A DNA stretch of 64,000 bases from the NCBI GenBank assembly GCA_964414415.1, contig CAYPWJ010000005.1, positions 44,450-108,449 on the forward strand. Reading direction: 5' to 3'. Positions within the stretch are counted from its first letter, which is position 1. Every line of letters starts with the position of its first letter. This document shows, piece by piece, positions 31,388 to 40,619 of the stretch. The notes beneath the pieces are model-generated. The model was not told where the DNA came from. It saw only the letters and a program-made list of their open reading frames with translations, and made no database searches. This DNA comes from CAZESS01 sp964414415 (GTDB taxonomy: Archaea > Thermoplasmatota > E2 > UBA202 > DSCA01). Made by a program: the position numbers and the translations under genes.

Positions 31388-32302
31388 ATGGGTGGACGAT
31401 TTAAGGCATGGCTACACCTGGTGAGACCATTTACTCTCATTGCGCCCTTCATAGCCGTGTTCTTCGGCGTGGTTATCCAGCTTTCGTTCGACGGAGCCTT
31501 AGCCGCCTTTCTCCCCAACCTCTCCACCATCATTTTCGCCGGGCTGGCCCTGGCGGCGGCGCAGGCCGTCGGACAGATTTTGAACCAGGTCGAGGACATC
31601 GAGATAGACATCCTCAACAAAAAGGACTACCGGCCGATTACCAGCGGGTCCATCAGCCCGGGCCAGGCGGAAATCGTTGCCTGGACGCTTGCTATCTTTG
31701 CCATCCTCGTCGGTTTTGCCATCAACCTCGTGTACGGGGTGTTCATGATCGCTTTTCTCCTGTTTGACATTCTCTACAATCTTGAGCCGTTCCGCATAAA
31801 GAAGCGGCTGTGGATGAACACCGCGTCACTTGCCGTCTGCCGCGGGCTGCTGCCGCTGCCCGCCGCCTGGAGCATCTTTGGCAGCTCTGGCAACGCGGTG
31901 CCGTGGCTGCTCGGCAGTATCATGGCGGTGTGGGTGCTGGCATGGCAGAACACCAAGGACTTTACCGATATACCCGGCGACAGGCAGTGCGGCATCATGA
32001 CGCCAGCCGTCTATCACCGATGGTCAACACTGACGGCCATCATCGGGGCGCTGTCGCTGCTGGCGTTTCTCCTGCTCGGCGGCTACGTCGCCGCGGGGTG
32101 GCTGCCGGTCTCGCTTTTGGCGCTCCTGCTGCTCGCGCTGCCGACCGCCCGGATGTTCTCCAAGATGGCTCGGAACACGATTGCGGTGACGGCGCTGGAG
32201 AACAACGAGCTGTGGGCCGGCTTCTATCTGACGCTGGCGGGCTTCTACGTCGTTGCAGCCGCGGCGTTTTTGGTCAATCCGTATCTGACGCTGTTTTCCT
32301 AG
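31388..32302 (+). CDS. UbiA-family prenyltransferase
   Basis: 304 aa with about nine membrane helices. The two aspartate-rich motifs are NQVEDIEID (66-74) and DFTDIPGD (191-198). The first motif has Q-V-E-D where NDxxD is usual. Archaeal members make digeranylgeranylglyceryl phosphate or prenylate quinones or haem; a membrane-lipid role is plausible given hmgA in the same window but is inference. Its stop codon shares CTAG with the elp3 stop on the other strand. Confidence 0.82.
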   Translation: MGGRFKAWLHLVRPFTLIAPFIAVFFGVVIQLSFDGALAAFLPNLSTIIFAGLALAAAQAVGQILNQVEDIEIDILNKKDYRPITSGSISPGQAEIVAWTLAIFAILVGFAINLVYGVFMIAFLLFDILYNLEPFRIKKRLWMNTASLAVCRGLLPLPAAWSIFGSSGNAVPWLLGSIMAVWVLAWQNTKDFTDIPGDRQCGIMTPAVYHRWSTLTAIIGALSLLAFLLLGGYVAAGWLPVSLLALLLLALPTARMFSKMARNTIAVTALENNELWAGFYLTLAGFYVVAAAAFLVNPYLTLFS

Positions 32303-33882
32303 AGCTGCCGGGCCATGTAGACGCCGCGCCGGTGGTATCCTTGGTTGCGGTAGTATGCTCTGGCGCCGACGCCGCTGAGGACGAGCAGCGCCTGCATGTC
32401 TGCGTCTGCAGCGATGCGTTCCGCCTCTCTGAGCAGCCTGTGGCCGTAGCCGCGGTGCTGCCATGCGCCGTCTGCCTCGCGTCCCAGTGGCACGAGCGGG
32501 CCGGTGACCTTGAGCTCCCTGACCAAGGCGTCGCCATCCTCGATTTCGGGGCGATGCGGCCGGCCGGGGAACCGCAGCCGGCAGTAGCCGACGAGGGCGC
32601 CGTTTTCGTCCTCCATTGACAGGAAATGCTCCATGCCGCCGTTCGCTTCATACCGCCGCCGTACGAGGTCGACGTCGCCGGTGTCGGTCTGCTGCTTGTA
32701 CTGTCGGTGGCCGACTTCGCGGCATCGGATGCAGCTGCAGCGCTGTCCGTGTGCCTCCATGTACTCGTGGACGAGCTGCCGGAGGTTGCTTTTCTGCACG
32801 CCGGCATCGATGAGCTGTGCGGGGACGTCGCGCTGCACCCGCTGGATGCGGACCCATGGCGGCGTCGCTGCTTTCCACGCGGCGATGCGCTGTGTGGCCT
32901 CCCCGGTTGAGAGCGGCTCGTAGTTGCCCTGGCGCCACCGCCTCTGCAGCTCGGATGGAGCGACGACCAGTGTGGGATAGATCTTGAGCATGTCCGGCCG
33001 ATATGACGGGTCGTCGAACAATGCCGCGAATGAGGCGTCGTCGCGCTCGCGGCTGCTGCCGGGCAACCCGGGCATGACGTGGTAACAGATCTTGAGGCCT
33101 GCGTCGCGGCAGATGCGCGTCGCCGCCCGGATGTCCTGGACGGTATGCCCGCGCTCCATGGTGGAGAGCACGCGGTCGTCGAGTATCTGGACGCCGAGCT
33201 CTATGCGCGTGGCTCCCATGTCGAGGATGCGGTCGACGTGCTGGAGGCGTGCCCAGTCAGGCCTCGTCTCCACGGTCATACCGATGCAGCGATGCGGTGC
33301 CTGTTCGTTGCGGCGTTGCGCCATGTCGAGCGTTGCAGCGTCGCTGTCGTTCATCGCGTCGAGGCAACGGCGGATGAACCATCGCTGGTACTCGAGCGGC
33401 CTGGCGGTAAACGTGCCGCCCATCACGATGAGGTGTATCTTGTCCGCCGGGTGCCCGATGACTTCGAGCTGCTGGATGCGATGCGCCGTTTGTTGATATG
33501 GATCGTAGTCGTGATGGATGGCGCGCTGCGCCGCCGGCTCCCGCCCGGTGTAGCTCTGTGCGGACTGCGGCGGCCCGCCGGGGCAGGGGACACAGCGGCC
33601 GTGCGGGCAGGGATGCGGCGACGTCATGACCGCGACGACGGCCACGCCGGACAGGGTGCGCACGGGCTTTTTTTGCAGCAGTGGCCGTGCAGCCTGGCGG
33701 TGCTCTGCGGGGACGTGCTCCAGCAGTTCGCTGTTCGCCGGCGGCGCGTCAAGCCCGTATCGCTTGCACAGCCGTTTTTTGTGCTGCTCTATCTGCTGCC
33801 GGCTGGAGATGTCACCCTGGACGATAGCCCTGGCTATGTCACGTGCGATGGATGCCTTTTTCGCCCGGTCAGGCGTGGTCAT
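32299..33882 (-). CDS. elp3: Elp3: tRNA U34 carboxymethyl-modifying radical SAM/acetyltransferase
   Basis: 527 aa. The radical SAM core has the wide cysteine motif HPCPHGRCVPCPGG; the C-terminus is a GNAT acetyltransferase domain (GYGHRLLREAERIAAD...GVGARAYYRNQGY). In archaea Elp3 acts alone, without other Elongator subunits, on the wobble uridine of tRNAs. It begins 3 nt after the coiled-coil gene's stop, so the two are co-transcribed. Confidence 0.94.
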   Translation of the reverse strand: MTTPDRAKKASIARDIARAIVQGDISSRQQIEQHKKRLCKRYGLDAPPANSELLEHVPAEHRQAARPLLQKKPVRTLSGVAVVAVMTSPHPCPHGRCVPCPGGPPQSAQSYTGREPAAQRAIHHDYDPYQQTAHRIQQLEVIGHPADKIHLIVMGGTFTARPLEYQRWFIRRCLDAMNDSDAATLDMAQRRNEQAPHRCIGMTVETRPDWARLQHVDRILDMGATRIELGVQILDDRVLSTMERGHTVQDIRAATRICRDAGLKICYHVMPGLPGSSRERDDASFAALFDDPSYRPDMLKIYPTLVVAPSELQRRWRQGNYEPLSTGEATQRIAAWKAATPPWVRIQRVQRDVPAQLIDAGVQKSNLRQLVHEYMEAHGQRCSCIRCREVGHRQYKQQTDTGDVDLVRRRYEANGGMEHFLSMEDENGALVGYCRLRFPGRPHRPEIEDGDALVRELKVTGPLVPLGREADGAWQHRGYGHRLLREAERIAADADMQALLVLSGVGARAYYRNQGYHRRGVYMARQL

Positions 33883-33885
33883 GCG

Positions 33886-34173
33886 TTAGGTGTAGGCCAG
33901 CCCGTGGTCGCCGGTCTCGTGGTCGCTGTCAAGACCGTACTTCTGGGCGATGGCCTCGCGCTCCACGAAAAGATCCTCCAGCCGGGATATACGTCGCTGG
34001 ACGTCCTTATCCTCGATGTCCATTTCCTCATACATGCGGCTGATGAGCTTGACGAGGTCGACAAATACGGGGAAAAGCGACTGCTGGGCATTGTACATCT
34101 CCTCCAGCACCGCCTCCTGATAGCGGAGCTTGCTTTCGAGTTTCTCCATCTTCTCGGTTGTCCTGTCTGCCAT
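33886..34173 (-). CDS. Small coiled-coil protein upstream of elp3
   Basis: 95 aa, highly charged and almost entirely helical (heptad-like EKMEKLESKLRYQEAVLEEM, then RRISRLEDLFVEREAIAQKY). No family is recognised. An AGGTGA Shine-Dalgarno-like site is 8 nt upstream of the ATG, and TTATTAAAC at about 34209 is the probable promoter. Its tight linkage to elp3 suggests a role in tRNA modification or in complex assembly, but nothing in the sequence proves it. Confidence 0.6.
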   Translation of the reverse strand: MADRTTEKMEKLESKLRYQEAVLEEMYNAQQSLFPVFVDLVKLISRMYEEMDIEDKDVQRRISRLEDLFVEREAIAQKYGLDSDHETGDHGLAYT

Positions 34174-34211
34174 TTCAGGTCACCTGGCACGGGACAAAGC
34201 CGGCGCTGTTA

Positions 34212-37200
34212 TTAAACCTTCCCCCGCCGGCGGAGCAGCACGACGGCGGCGACGGCCATGGCGAGCAGCAGCAGCGGGAGAGCAAAGCCGGGGGTGTCGT
34301 CGGCTTTTGTGACGGTGACGGTTCTGGTCGTGGTGTTCCTGGCTCCGTCGTCGTCCCAGACGGTCAGCGTGACGGTGTAGGTACCCGCTTTTTCGTAGGT
34401 GTAGGATGGATTCTGGGCGGCCGAGGCGTTGCCGTCGCCGAACTCCCAGTGCCAGGTCACGATGCTGCCGTCGTCGGTGGAGAGATCGGTGAAGGAAACA
34501 GCTGTCCCCGCCGTCGGCTGCGAGGGAGTGAACGAAAAGCCCGCCGTGGGCGGGGTGCCGGAGGACGTGATGTCCATGGTGTAGGTGTCGGTGGCGCCGT
34601 CGTCGTCTGTCACGGTGAGGCTGACGGTGTAGGTCCCGGCGCTGCTGTAGCTGTGCGAGGGATGCTGCTGGCTGCTCATGGAGCCGTCGCCGAACGTCCA
34701 GCTCCAGTTGACAATCTCGCCGTTGTCGTCCCGGCTGTCACTGGTAAACTTGATGGTTTCGCCGACGGCCGGCTGCTGCGGGGAGGCTGTGAAATGAGCC
34801 ACCGGCGGGGTGTTGGTCACCGTGACGTTGGTCTCCCGCGAGCGGCTGCGGCCGTGGCTGTCGGTGACGGTCAGCGTGACGGTGTAGTTGCCGGGCTGGT
34901 CGTAGACGTGGGAGGGATGCTGCAGCGACGAGGAGGCACCATCGCCGAAGGTCCACGTCCAGCCAACGATGTCGCTTTTTCCGTTGGGATCGGTGGACTG
35001 GTCGACGAAATCAACAGCGTCACCCGACAGCGGCTGCGGTGGATAAACGAAAAACGCGGCCTGCGGCGGGCTGTTCGGTATGGCAGCAGCGCTCTCCACC
35101 ACCTCCATGAACGGGTAGGCGTCGGTGGCGGTGCCGCCGGCTATCGGGAACGGGATGTCTCCAATGCCGTCGCTTCCTGACTTGTTCTGACCAGCGCCCC
35201 TACGGTCGTCGGTTCCTGCGTAGTTACTCCAGTAGTTGCCGCCCGAGGGATACCCGTTGTCCCAGGAGTTGTTGACTCCGGCGTCGAATGCCTGCTCCAT
35301 GTTGTAGGCGAAATTGTTATGATAGATGCTGTTGTTGCGCCCCGCCAGTATCCGGACGCCGTACATGTTCTTCCAGAATGAGCACCGGGTGACGGTGGTG
35401 AGGTTCGAGCGGATATCAAGGGCGTAAACGTTGTGATGCAGCAGCGATCCGTTGAGAGCGGTATGGTTTGCATCCACGACGGTGACGGCATCTGTATTGT
35501 TGGAGAGCCGGCAGCCATCGATGGAGGTGCCCGAGGAAGCGGTGACCGTGATGGCGTTCTCGTTGCCGGACAGCGAACAGTTGGTAACCGTTGCACCGCG
35601 GGAATGATTGACAGAGATGCCGTAGGTGTTGTTGGCTAGAGCTGCAGCGTCGGTGCAGTTGCCGATGTATGCCTCATCTGTATGGTCGAGCAACACCCCG
35701 TATACATTGCCGGTGATGGAACACCTGTCAACAGTGACGGCTGAAGAAACGACGTGGAGCGCGCGGGTGTTGCTCTCGAATGCCGTTGCCGCCGCCGACG
35801 TCGTTGCGTTGTCCGCCAGGATGGCGGTGGAGTGGGTATGCAGCACAGCATCTGTCACGGTGACCGTTGCCCGGGTTGCAGCGACGCCAACGTCGTTGTC
35901 ACGGAGGACGCCGCCGTGTACGACGGCCGTGCCGTCGGTCACGGTGACAGCCGTGTCGTGGTGATGCGCGGTCACGTTGCTGAGCGTGGCGTCGGCGTGG
36001 AGTACCTCCAACCCGTTTCCGTTCCCGTGGAGCGTGACGTTTCCAAGGGAGATATCCGCTGCCCGGTACAGCCGGATGGCGACCTTTGTGTTGCCGGAAA
36101 GCGTCAGGTTTTCGATGACGACCGAGTCAGCGTTTTCGATGTTGACACCGAGCCAGTTGTCCTCGACGTGGCTGTCGGAGATGCGGAGACGGCCGGGCCC
36201 GCCCGTCGAACGGTAGAGGTTGATGCCGCGCTGTCCGTTCCCTGCTATGGTGCAGGCAGTAACGGAAACGGTATGTGTCCCGCCGGTCATGATGATGCCA
36301 TCGTCGGTGTTGCCGGACACGTTTGTGCCGGTAATGGAGCAACTGCTGGACGCGAACAGGACAACGCCGTCTCTGCTCCGGGTGAAGGTCCCCTGTTCAA
36401 TGGAGACGTTGTATGTGTCGACGAGCAGCAGCCCTTCGCCGTTGGCCTCGGTCGAGGGACCGGTCACGGTGACGTTGTCGCAGCTGACGAAGCCGAGGTA
36501 GCCGTACCGGCCGTCCGGCGCGAGGGCTGACCCGTTGACATCTGACTGGTTGGTAACGTAGTGGACGGGCTGGCCGTTAACCTCGTTGCTGGTGTCGATA
36601 TCCTGGTAATAATGAGAAACGCTCCGTCCCTCCAGATCGATGGCGTAGTCGTTGTCCACCATGGTGTTGTCACGGAGAGTATTGAAGGGCGCCCTGGAGA
36701 AGATGAATCCGCCGTGGTTGCGCGACAGGTTATTGCCGCTGAAGGTGTTGTGGGACGCGGTGAGCACCGTGACGGCAATATGATTGTCATGCACCATGTT
36801 GTCGACGATACGGCAGCCGGATGCATCAACGAGGGTAACAGCGGTATCGCTGGTCTCGATGGAACAACCGGTGACGGTGACATCCTGCGTGTCTTCAAGC
36901 GAGACGGCGTCGGTGTTGTTGGCGAACAGCGCCTCCACGATGGATACGTGTGCTCCTCCTTCCACCAGCACGCCGCAGCCATTGTCGCTGACGGTAGCCG
37001 TGACGGTAAGATTGTGAACGCCACGGGCGGAGACACCGCGGTCGTTATCCGTTATCCAGCTGCCGGTGAGTGTCGCGTTCTCTCCCTGCAGCAGAAGCCC
37101 GACGGTGTTGTTATGAACGGTGCAGCGGGCGATGTCGACGCCGTGACCCCGCGAGAAAAGACCGTGGCTAAAGCCGGATATATCGCAGCGCTCTACCGTG

Positions 37201-39707
37201 GGAGCAGCTTCCTCTATAGAGACGCCGGTTGTGCCGTTGACGAAGACGCATGACCGCACCGTAACGTCAGCTGATCGGTTGATTGATATGCCGCGGGAGA
37301 CGTCGGAGAAAATGCAGGCATCGATTGTCGCTGCTGCATTGTAGAGCGCGATGGAGTCCTCTGCAGTCTGGGAGAAAGTGACGTTGTGGATGGTGGCCGG
37401 TATGGCGTGTCCGCTGCCGACGGCGTTGACGCCGACGGTGTTTCCATGAAGAGTGCATCCGGCTATCTCGGTGCCGGACGACGAGGAGAGGTTGATGGCC
37501 ATGTGCTGGCTGCCGCCGATGACAGTGCCAGCGATTGTATTGTTGGCGCCTGTCACCTCCACGCCGACGGTGTTGCCGGTCAGCGTGTTGTTGTATACCG
37601 TGGTGCCGGCGGCGTGGAGACGGATGGCCTTGTGGTTGTCGCGCAGAGTGTTGCCTTCGACGCGGCAGTCCTGGCTGCCGACATCGATAGCGAGATGGGT
37701 GTCCGTGACGGTGTTGTTCAAAATGAAGCAGCCGTCGGCGTTTTGTATCTCCACGGCATGTATTATCTGGTGGGCAAAGCTGTTGTTCCTGATGACATGG
37801 CCGCTGCCGTCGGCAACGGCGACGGCGTCAGAAGTCCTGAGGAACGTGTTGTAGGTAACGGAGGCATGGGAACCTTCGATCCATACGGCGGCGCCGGCTC
37901 CCTCTCCCTGTCCCGTGAACGTGTTCGAGGAGACATGGACGTAGCTGCCGGTGACGCGGACGCCGCCAGCGTCGCTGGTGAGATGGCAGTCGGTAACGGT
38001 CACGTTGTCCGCCGTCACCTCGACTGCCTGCGAGGCATTGACGATAGAGAGTTCATGCAGCGTAGTGTCATCCGCGGCGACGGTAAACGCCGTGCCGCCC
38101 ACGCCGTCTGCAACGGCTTCGTCAGCGGTAATGGTGACGGATGTCTCGACCATCACCTGCTCCCGGTAGGTGCCGGGCAGCACGTGGATGAGGTTGCCGG
38201 CGCTCGCGTTGTCGACGCCCTCCTGGATGGTCCGGACGTGGGAGTGGTCGTACCACTCCTCGCTTGCGTTGTCGTCCACGTAGATGTCGGCCACGTGAAC
38301 CTGCCGGGTAGATTGGTTGGTGTCGCCGCTGTCGTCGGTCACCTCGAGGGTGACGGTGTGGATGCCGTTCGTGGAAAATACATGGGTGACATTTGGGCCG
38401 TATCCTGCTGTCTGCCCGTCGATACGCCACGTCTGGTTGGTGATGTAACCGTCAAGGTCGGTTGTATGCTGCCCGGTATCACCGGGGCCGGCGGAATAGT
38501 TAACGAAGGTGACGGGTTCGTCGACGGCCGGATACACCGGGTTCCATGAAACGAAGATGTCAGGTGGCAGGTTGACGACCTCTACCTGCCGGGTCGTGGT
38601 ATTATATGCAGAGGCATCGTCGATGACGGTCAACGTGACCGTAAAGACGCCCTTTTCGCTGTAGCGATGGGTGGCGTTGCGCTCGTGGCTGACGGTGCCG
38701 TCGCCGAAGGTCCATGTCCGATTGACGATCTCACCGTCCATGTCGACCGACGAGTCGTTGAACGTGACGTGGGTCCTGATGGTTGCCTCGGTCGGATGGA
38801 TGAACGCCTCGGCGTCGGGAAGGTAGTTGTCGGTGGCCACGTCTCTCGTGATGGTGTCGGTGGCCCCGTCGTTGTCTCTGACGGTGAGCGACACGGGATA
38901 GGTGTCATTTGTTGCATAGACGTGGGTGGGGTTCTGGGCGTAGCTGGTGTTGCCGTCCCCGAAGCTCCAGGTGTAATTGACGATGCTGCCGTCTATGTCT
39001 CGCGAATAGTTCTCCCACGCGGTGGCTGCAGTGAACTGTATAGCGCCGTTCTTTTTCGTCCAGTAGAAACGTGCAACGGGCGGCATGTTGAACACGAATA
39101 TCTGTTTGGTGACGCTTTGATGCAGCCCGCTCGTGGCGTTGCTGATGGTCAGAGTGACGTTGTGGATGCCGCTGTCTGCAAAGGTATGATTGACTGATGG
39201 ACCATAGGCCAAGGCGCCGTCGTCGAAATCCCAGGTCCAGTTTTGTATTTCGTTGCCCGGGTCGATAGAGGTATCCCAGAACTGGACCTCGGTCTGCGTG
39301 GTGGGCGTCTCGGGCTCCCACGTAAAATCGGGAACTGGCGGATCACCGGAGACGGTGAGCGTCCGGGCGTTCGAGCTGGTGCCGCCGTCCCGGGTCACGG
39401 TGAGTGTGACGGTGTATGTACCGTATGCGCCGCCAAGCGGGAAGGTATGCGTCACCGTCTTGCTGGACCCGGCGGTGCCATCGCCGAAATCCCAGCTATA
39501 ATCTGCGGTGTCGGGACCGAACGCCGTAAACGTTATCGTGGTGGCGTTGTCATGATGCCACTGGAAATATGCGGCGCTGACCGCCTGTTTTTCGTAGGAT
39601 GAAACCGATGCGCCGCCGCCGTCCGGGATACCTGCCAGCGCCGCCAGCCCAAGTAAACATATGAATGCTACTGCAAAAACGCTTCTTGCATGTGGCTTTG
39701 TCATCAT
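34212..39707 (-). CDS. Giant PKD/beta-helix surface protein with PGF-CTERM sorting tail
   Basis: 1831 aa. Signal peptide (about 1-33), then about five PKD domains (repeated YSWDFGDGT-like motifs, WTFGDGTVS, with TVTLTV strands), a long right-handed beta-helix region (about 470-1510, repeats such as NNTIAGTVIGGSQH and SGNTDDGIIMTGG) ending NYWSNYAGTDDRRG, then three more PKD domains (WTFGDGASSS, WTFGDGSMSS, WEFGDGNAS) and a C-terminal TPGFALPLLLLAMAVAAV helix plus RRRGKV. The PGF motif, helix and Arg tail are the archaeosortase A signal, so the mature protein should be lipid-linked on the cell surface. Many N-x-S/T sites suggest N-glycosylation. A likely adhesion or polymer-binding role. Confidence 0.87.
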   Translation of the reverse strand: MMTKPHARSVFAVAFICLLGLAALAGIPDGGGASVSSYEKQAVSAAYFQWHHDNATTITFTAFGPDTADYSWDFGDGTAGSSKTVTHTFPLGGAYGTYTVTLTVTRDGGTSSNARTLTVSGDPPVPDFTWEPETPTTQTEVQFWDTSIDPGNEIQNWTWDFDDGALAYGPSVNHTFADSGIHNVTLTISNATSGLHQSVTKQIFVFNMPPVARFYWTKKNGAIQFTAATAWENYSRDIDGSIVNYTWSFGDGNTSYAQNPTHVYATNDTYPVSLTVRDNDGATDTITRDVATDNYLPDAEAFIHPTEATIRTHVTFNDSSVDMDGEIVNRTWTFGDGTVSHERNATHRYSEKGVFTVTLTVIDDASAYNTTTRQVEVVNLPPDIFVSWNPVYPAVDEPVTFVNYSAGPGDTGQHTTDLDGYITNQTWRIDGQTAGYGPNVTHVFSTNGIHTVTLEVTDDSGDTNQSTRQVHVADIYVDDNASEEWYDHSHVRTIQEGVDNASAGNLIHVLPGTYREQVMVETSVTITADEAVADGVGGTAFTVAADDTTLHELSIVNASQAVEVTADNVTVTDCHLTSDAGGVRVTGSYVHVSSNTFTGQGEGAGAAVWIEGSHASVTYNTFLRTSDAVAVADGSGHVIRNNSFAHQIIHAVEIQNADGCFILNNTVTDTHLAIDVGSQDCRVEGNTLRDNHKAIRLHAAGTTVYNNTLTGNTVGVEVTGANNTIAGTVIGGSQHMAINLSSSSGTEIAGCTLHGNTVGVNAVGSGHAIPATIHNVTFSQTAEDSIALYNAAATIDACIFSDVSRGISINRSADVTVRSCVFVNGTTGVSIEEAAPTVERCDISGFSHGLFSRGHGVDIARCTVHNNTVGLLLQGENATLTGSWITDNDRGVSARGVHNLTVTATVSDNGCGVLVEGGAHVSIVEALFANNTDAVSLEDTQDVTVTGCSIETSDTAVTLVDASGCRIVDNMVHDNHIAVTVLTASHNTFSGNNLSRNHGGFIFSRAPFNTLRDNTMVDNDYAIDLEGRSVSHYYQDIDTSNEVNGQPVHYVTNQSDVNGSALAPDGRYGYLGFVSCDNVTVTGPSTEANGEGLLLVDTYNVSIEQGTFTRSRDGVVLFASSSCSITGTNVSGNTDDGIIMTGGTHTVSVTACTIAGNGQRGINLYRSTGGPGRLRISDSHVEDNWLGVNIENADSVVIENLTLSGNTKVAIRLYRAADISLGNVTLHGNGNGLEVLHADATLSNVTAHHHDTAVTVTDGTAVVHGGVLRDNDVGVAATRATVTVTDAVLHTHSTAILADNATTSAAATAFESNTRALHVVSSAVTVDRCSITGNVYGVLLDHTDEAYIGNCTDAAALANNTYGISVNHSRGATVTNCSLSGNENAITVTASSGTSIDGCRLSNNTDAVTVVDANHTALNGSLLHHNVYALDIRSNLTTVTRCSFWKNMYGVRILAGRNNSIYHNNFAYNMEQAFDAGVNNSWDNGYPSGGNYWSNYAGTDDRRGAGQNKSGSDGIGDIPFPIAGGTATDAYPFMEVVESAAAIPNSPPQAAFFVYPPQPLSGDAVDFVDQSTDPNGKSDIVGWTWTFGDGASSSLQHPSHVYDQPGNYTVTLTVTDSHGRSRSRETNVTVTNTPPVAHFTASPQQPAVGETIKFTSDSRDDNGEIVNWSWTFGDGSMSSQQHPSHSYSSAGTYTVSLTVTDDDGATDTYTMDITSSGTPPTAGFSFTPSQPTAGTAVSFTDLSTDDGSIVTWHWEFGDGNASAAQNPSYTYEKAGTYTVTLTVWDDDGARNTTTRTVTVTKADDTPGFALPLLLLAMAVAAVVLLRRRGKV

Positions 39708-39774
39708 TTTTTCCCCCGGTTGTGGACTTAAAAAGAATATGACGTGCTTATTTATAAATTTGTATCCCGTTCCT

Positions 39775-40548
39775 TTAATTAGCGGGTGCCAGGCTGCTGA
39801 TGTCGCCGGCGTGCAGCTCGCCGTTTTTCACGTAGACCCTGCTGGCCGTGAGGACGTCACCAGGCTGGTATCGCTGCAGCTGCTTCGCCAGCTCGTTCCA
39901 GACGACGAGGGTTCGCTCGCCGGTCCCGTCGCTGAGGGTCGCCCGTGCGGTGAACGTCTCGCCTCCAGACGTGAAATAGATCCGGGTCGGGCTGATATCC
40001 CTGACGGTGGCCCGTATGTCGACGACGCCCTGGTCGACATCCTGCAGCGGCGTTGGCTCCTCAGATGGCTCGATGTCGGGGGCATCCGCAGGGTTGATTT
40101 CGATGAGGCCCCACTTGCCGACGTTGACCTCGATGCCGTGGAATCCCTCCTTGACGTAGCCGTTGATTATCTTGATGGTGTCGCCCTCAGCTATCTTTCC
40201 AGCGGCGACGAGGTCTACGTCTGTATCCCAGAGCACGAGCACACACCGTCCCGTCCTGTCGGAGATGATGCTGTTGACGACCCGGCCGCCGCTGAACTCC
40301 CTGACGTCGCCGACGTGCTCCACGAGGGCGTAGAGTGTCGCGTCGACACCCGGGGCAAGCGCCGATATCGGCGTCAGCGGCAGCAGGTTGCGGCAGTGCT
40401 TGTCCACCACGATGAGGGCCGCCGCGTCCTCGTCGATGAGACCACCGTAGGCGTCGATTTCTTCCTGGATGCAGCGGTCATATTCCTCCCGGTCGAGGAT
40501 GTCCTGCACCGCCCGGTAGAGTTCGTCCCTGCTGTAGCGCTCCGGCAT
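39775..40548 (-). CDS. RPA-like OB-fold single-stranded nucleic acid-binding protein
   Basis: 257 aa. It opens with a short helical N-terminus (RDELYRAVQDILDREEYDRC), then two OB-folds: one at about 65-150 (VNSIISDRTGRCVLVLWD) and one at about 175-250 (ARATLSDGTGERTLVVWNE). The paired D-x-T-G-x-x-x-L-V-x-W signatures are typical of euryarchaeal RPA/SSB proteins. It should bind ssDNA in replication or repair. No zinc motif is present. It is divergent from the hexulose-phosphate synthase fusion gene, with 71 bp between the start codons. Confidence 0.82.
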   Translation of the reverse strand: MPERYSRDELYRAVQDILDREEYDRCIQEEIDAYGGLIDEDAAALIVVDKHCRNLLPLTPISALAPGVDATLYALVEHVGDVREFSGGRVVNSIISDRTGRCVLVLWDTDVDLVAAGKIAEGDTIKIINGYVKEGFHGIEVNVGKWGLIEINPADAPDIEPSEEPTPLQDVDQGVVDIRATVRDISPTRIYFTSGGETFTARATLSDGTGERTLVVWNELAKQLQRYQPGDVLTASRVYVKNGELHAGDISSLAPAN

Positions 40549-40619
40549 AGATGAGGATGGCGCAGGCCTTGATAGTGTTTTCGTGATAGATTTTTATACG
40601 CCGGCTCGTTTAAATCGCC

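Noticed and set aside
37386..38549. Long plus-strand open frame of 387 codons opposite the giant surface protein, and several similar ones
   Set aside because: They are shadows of a G+C-rich, repeat-coded gene; the minus-strand product has clear PKD and beta-helix structure and a sorting tail, while the plus frames are low-complexity.
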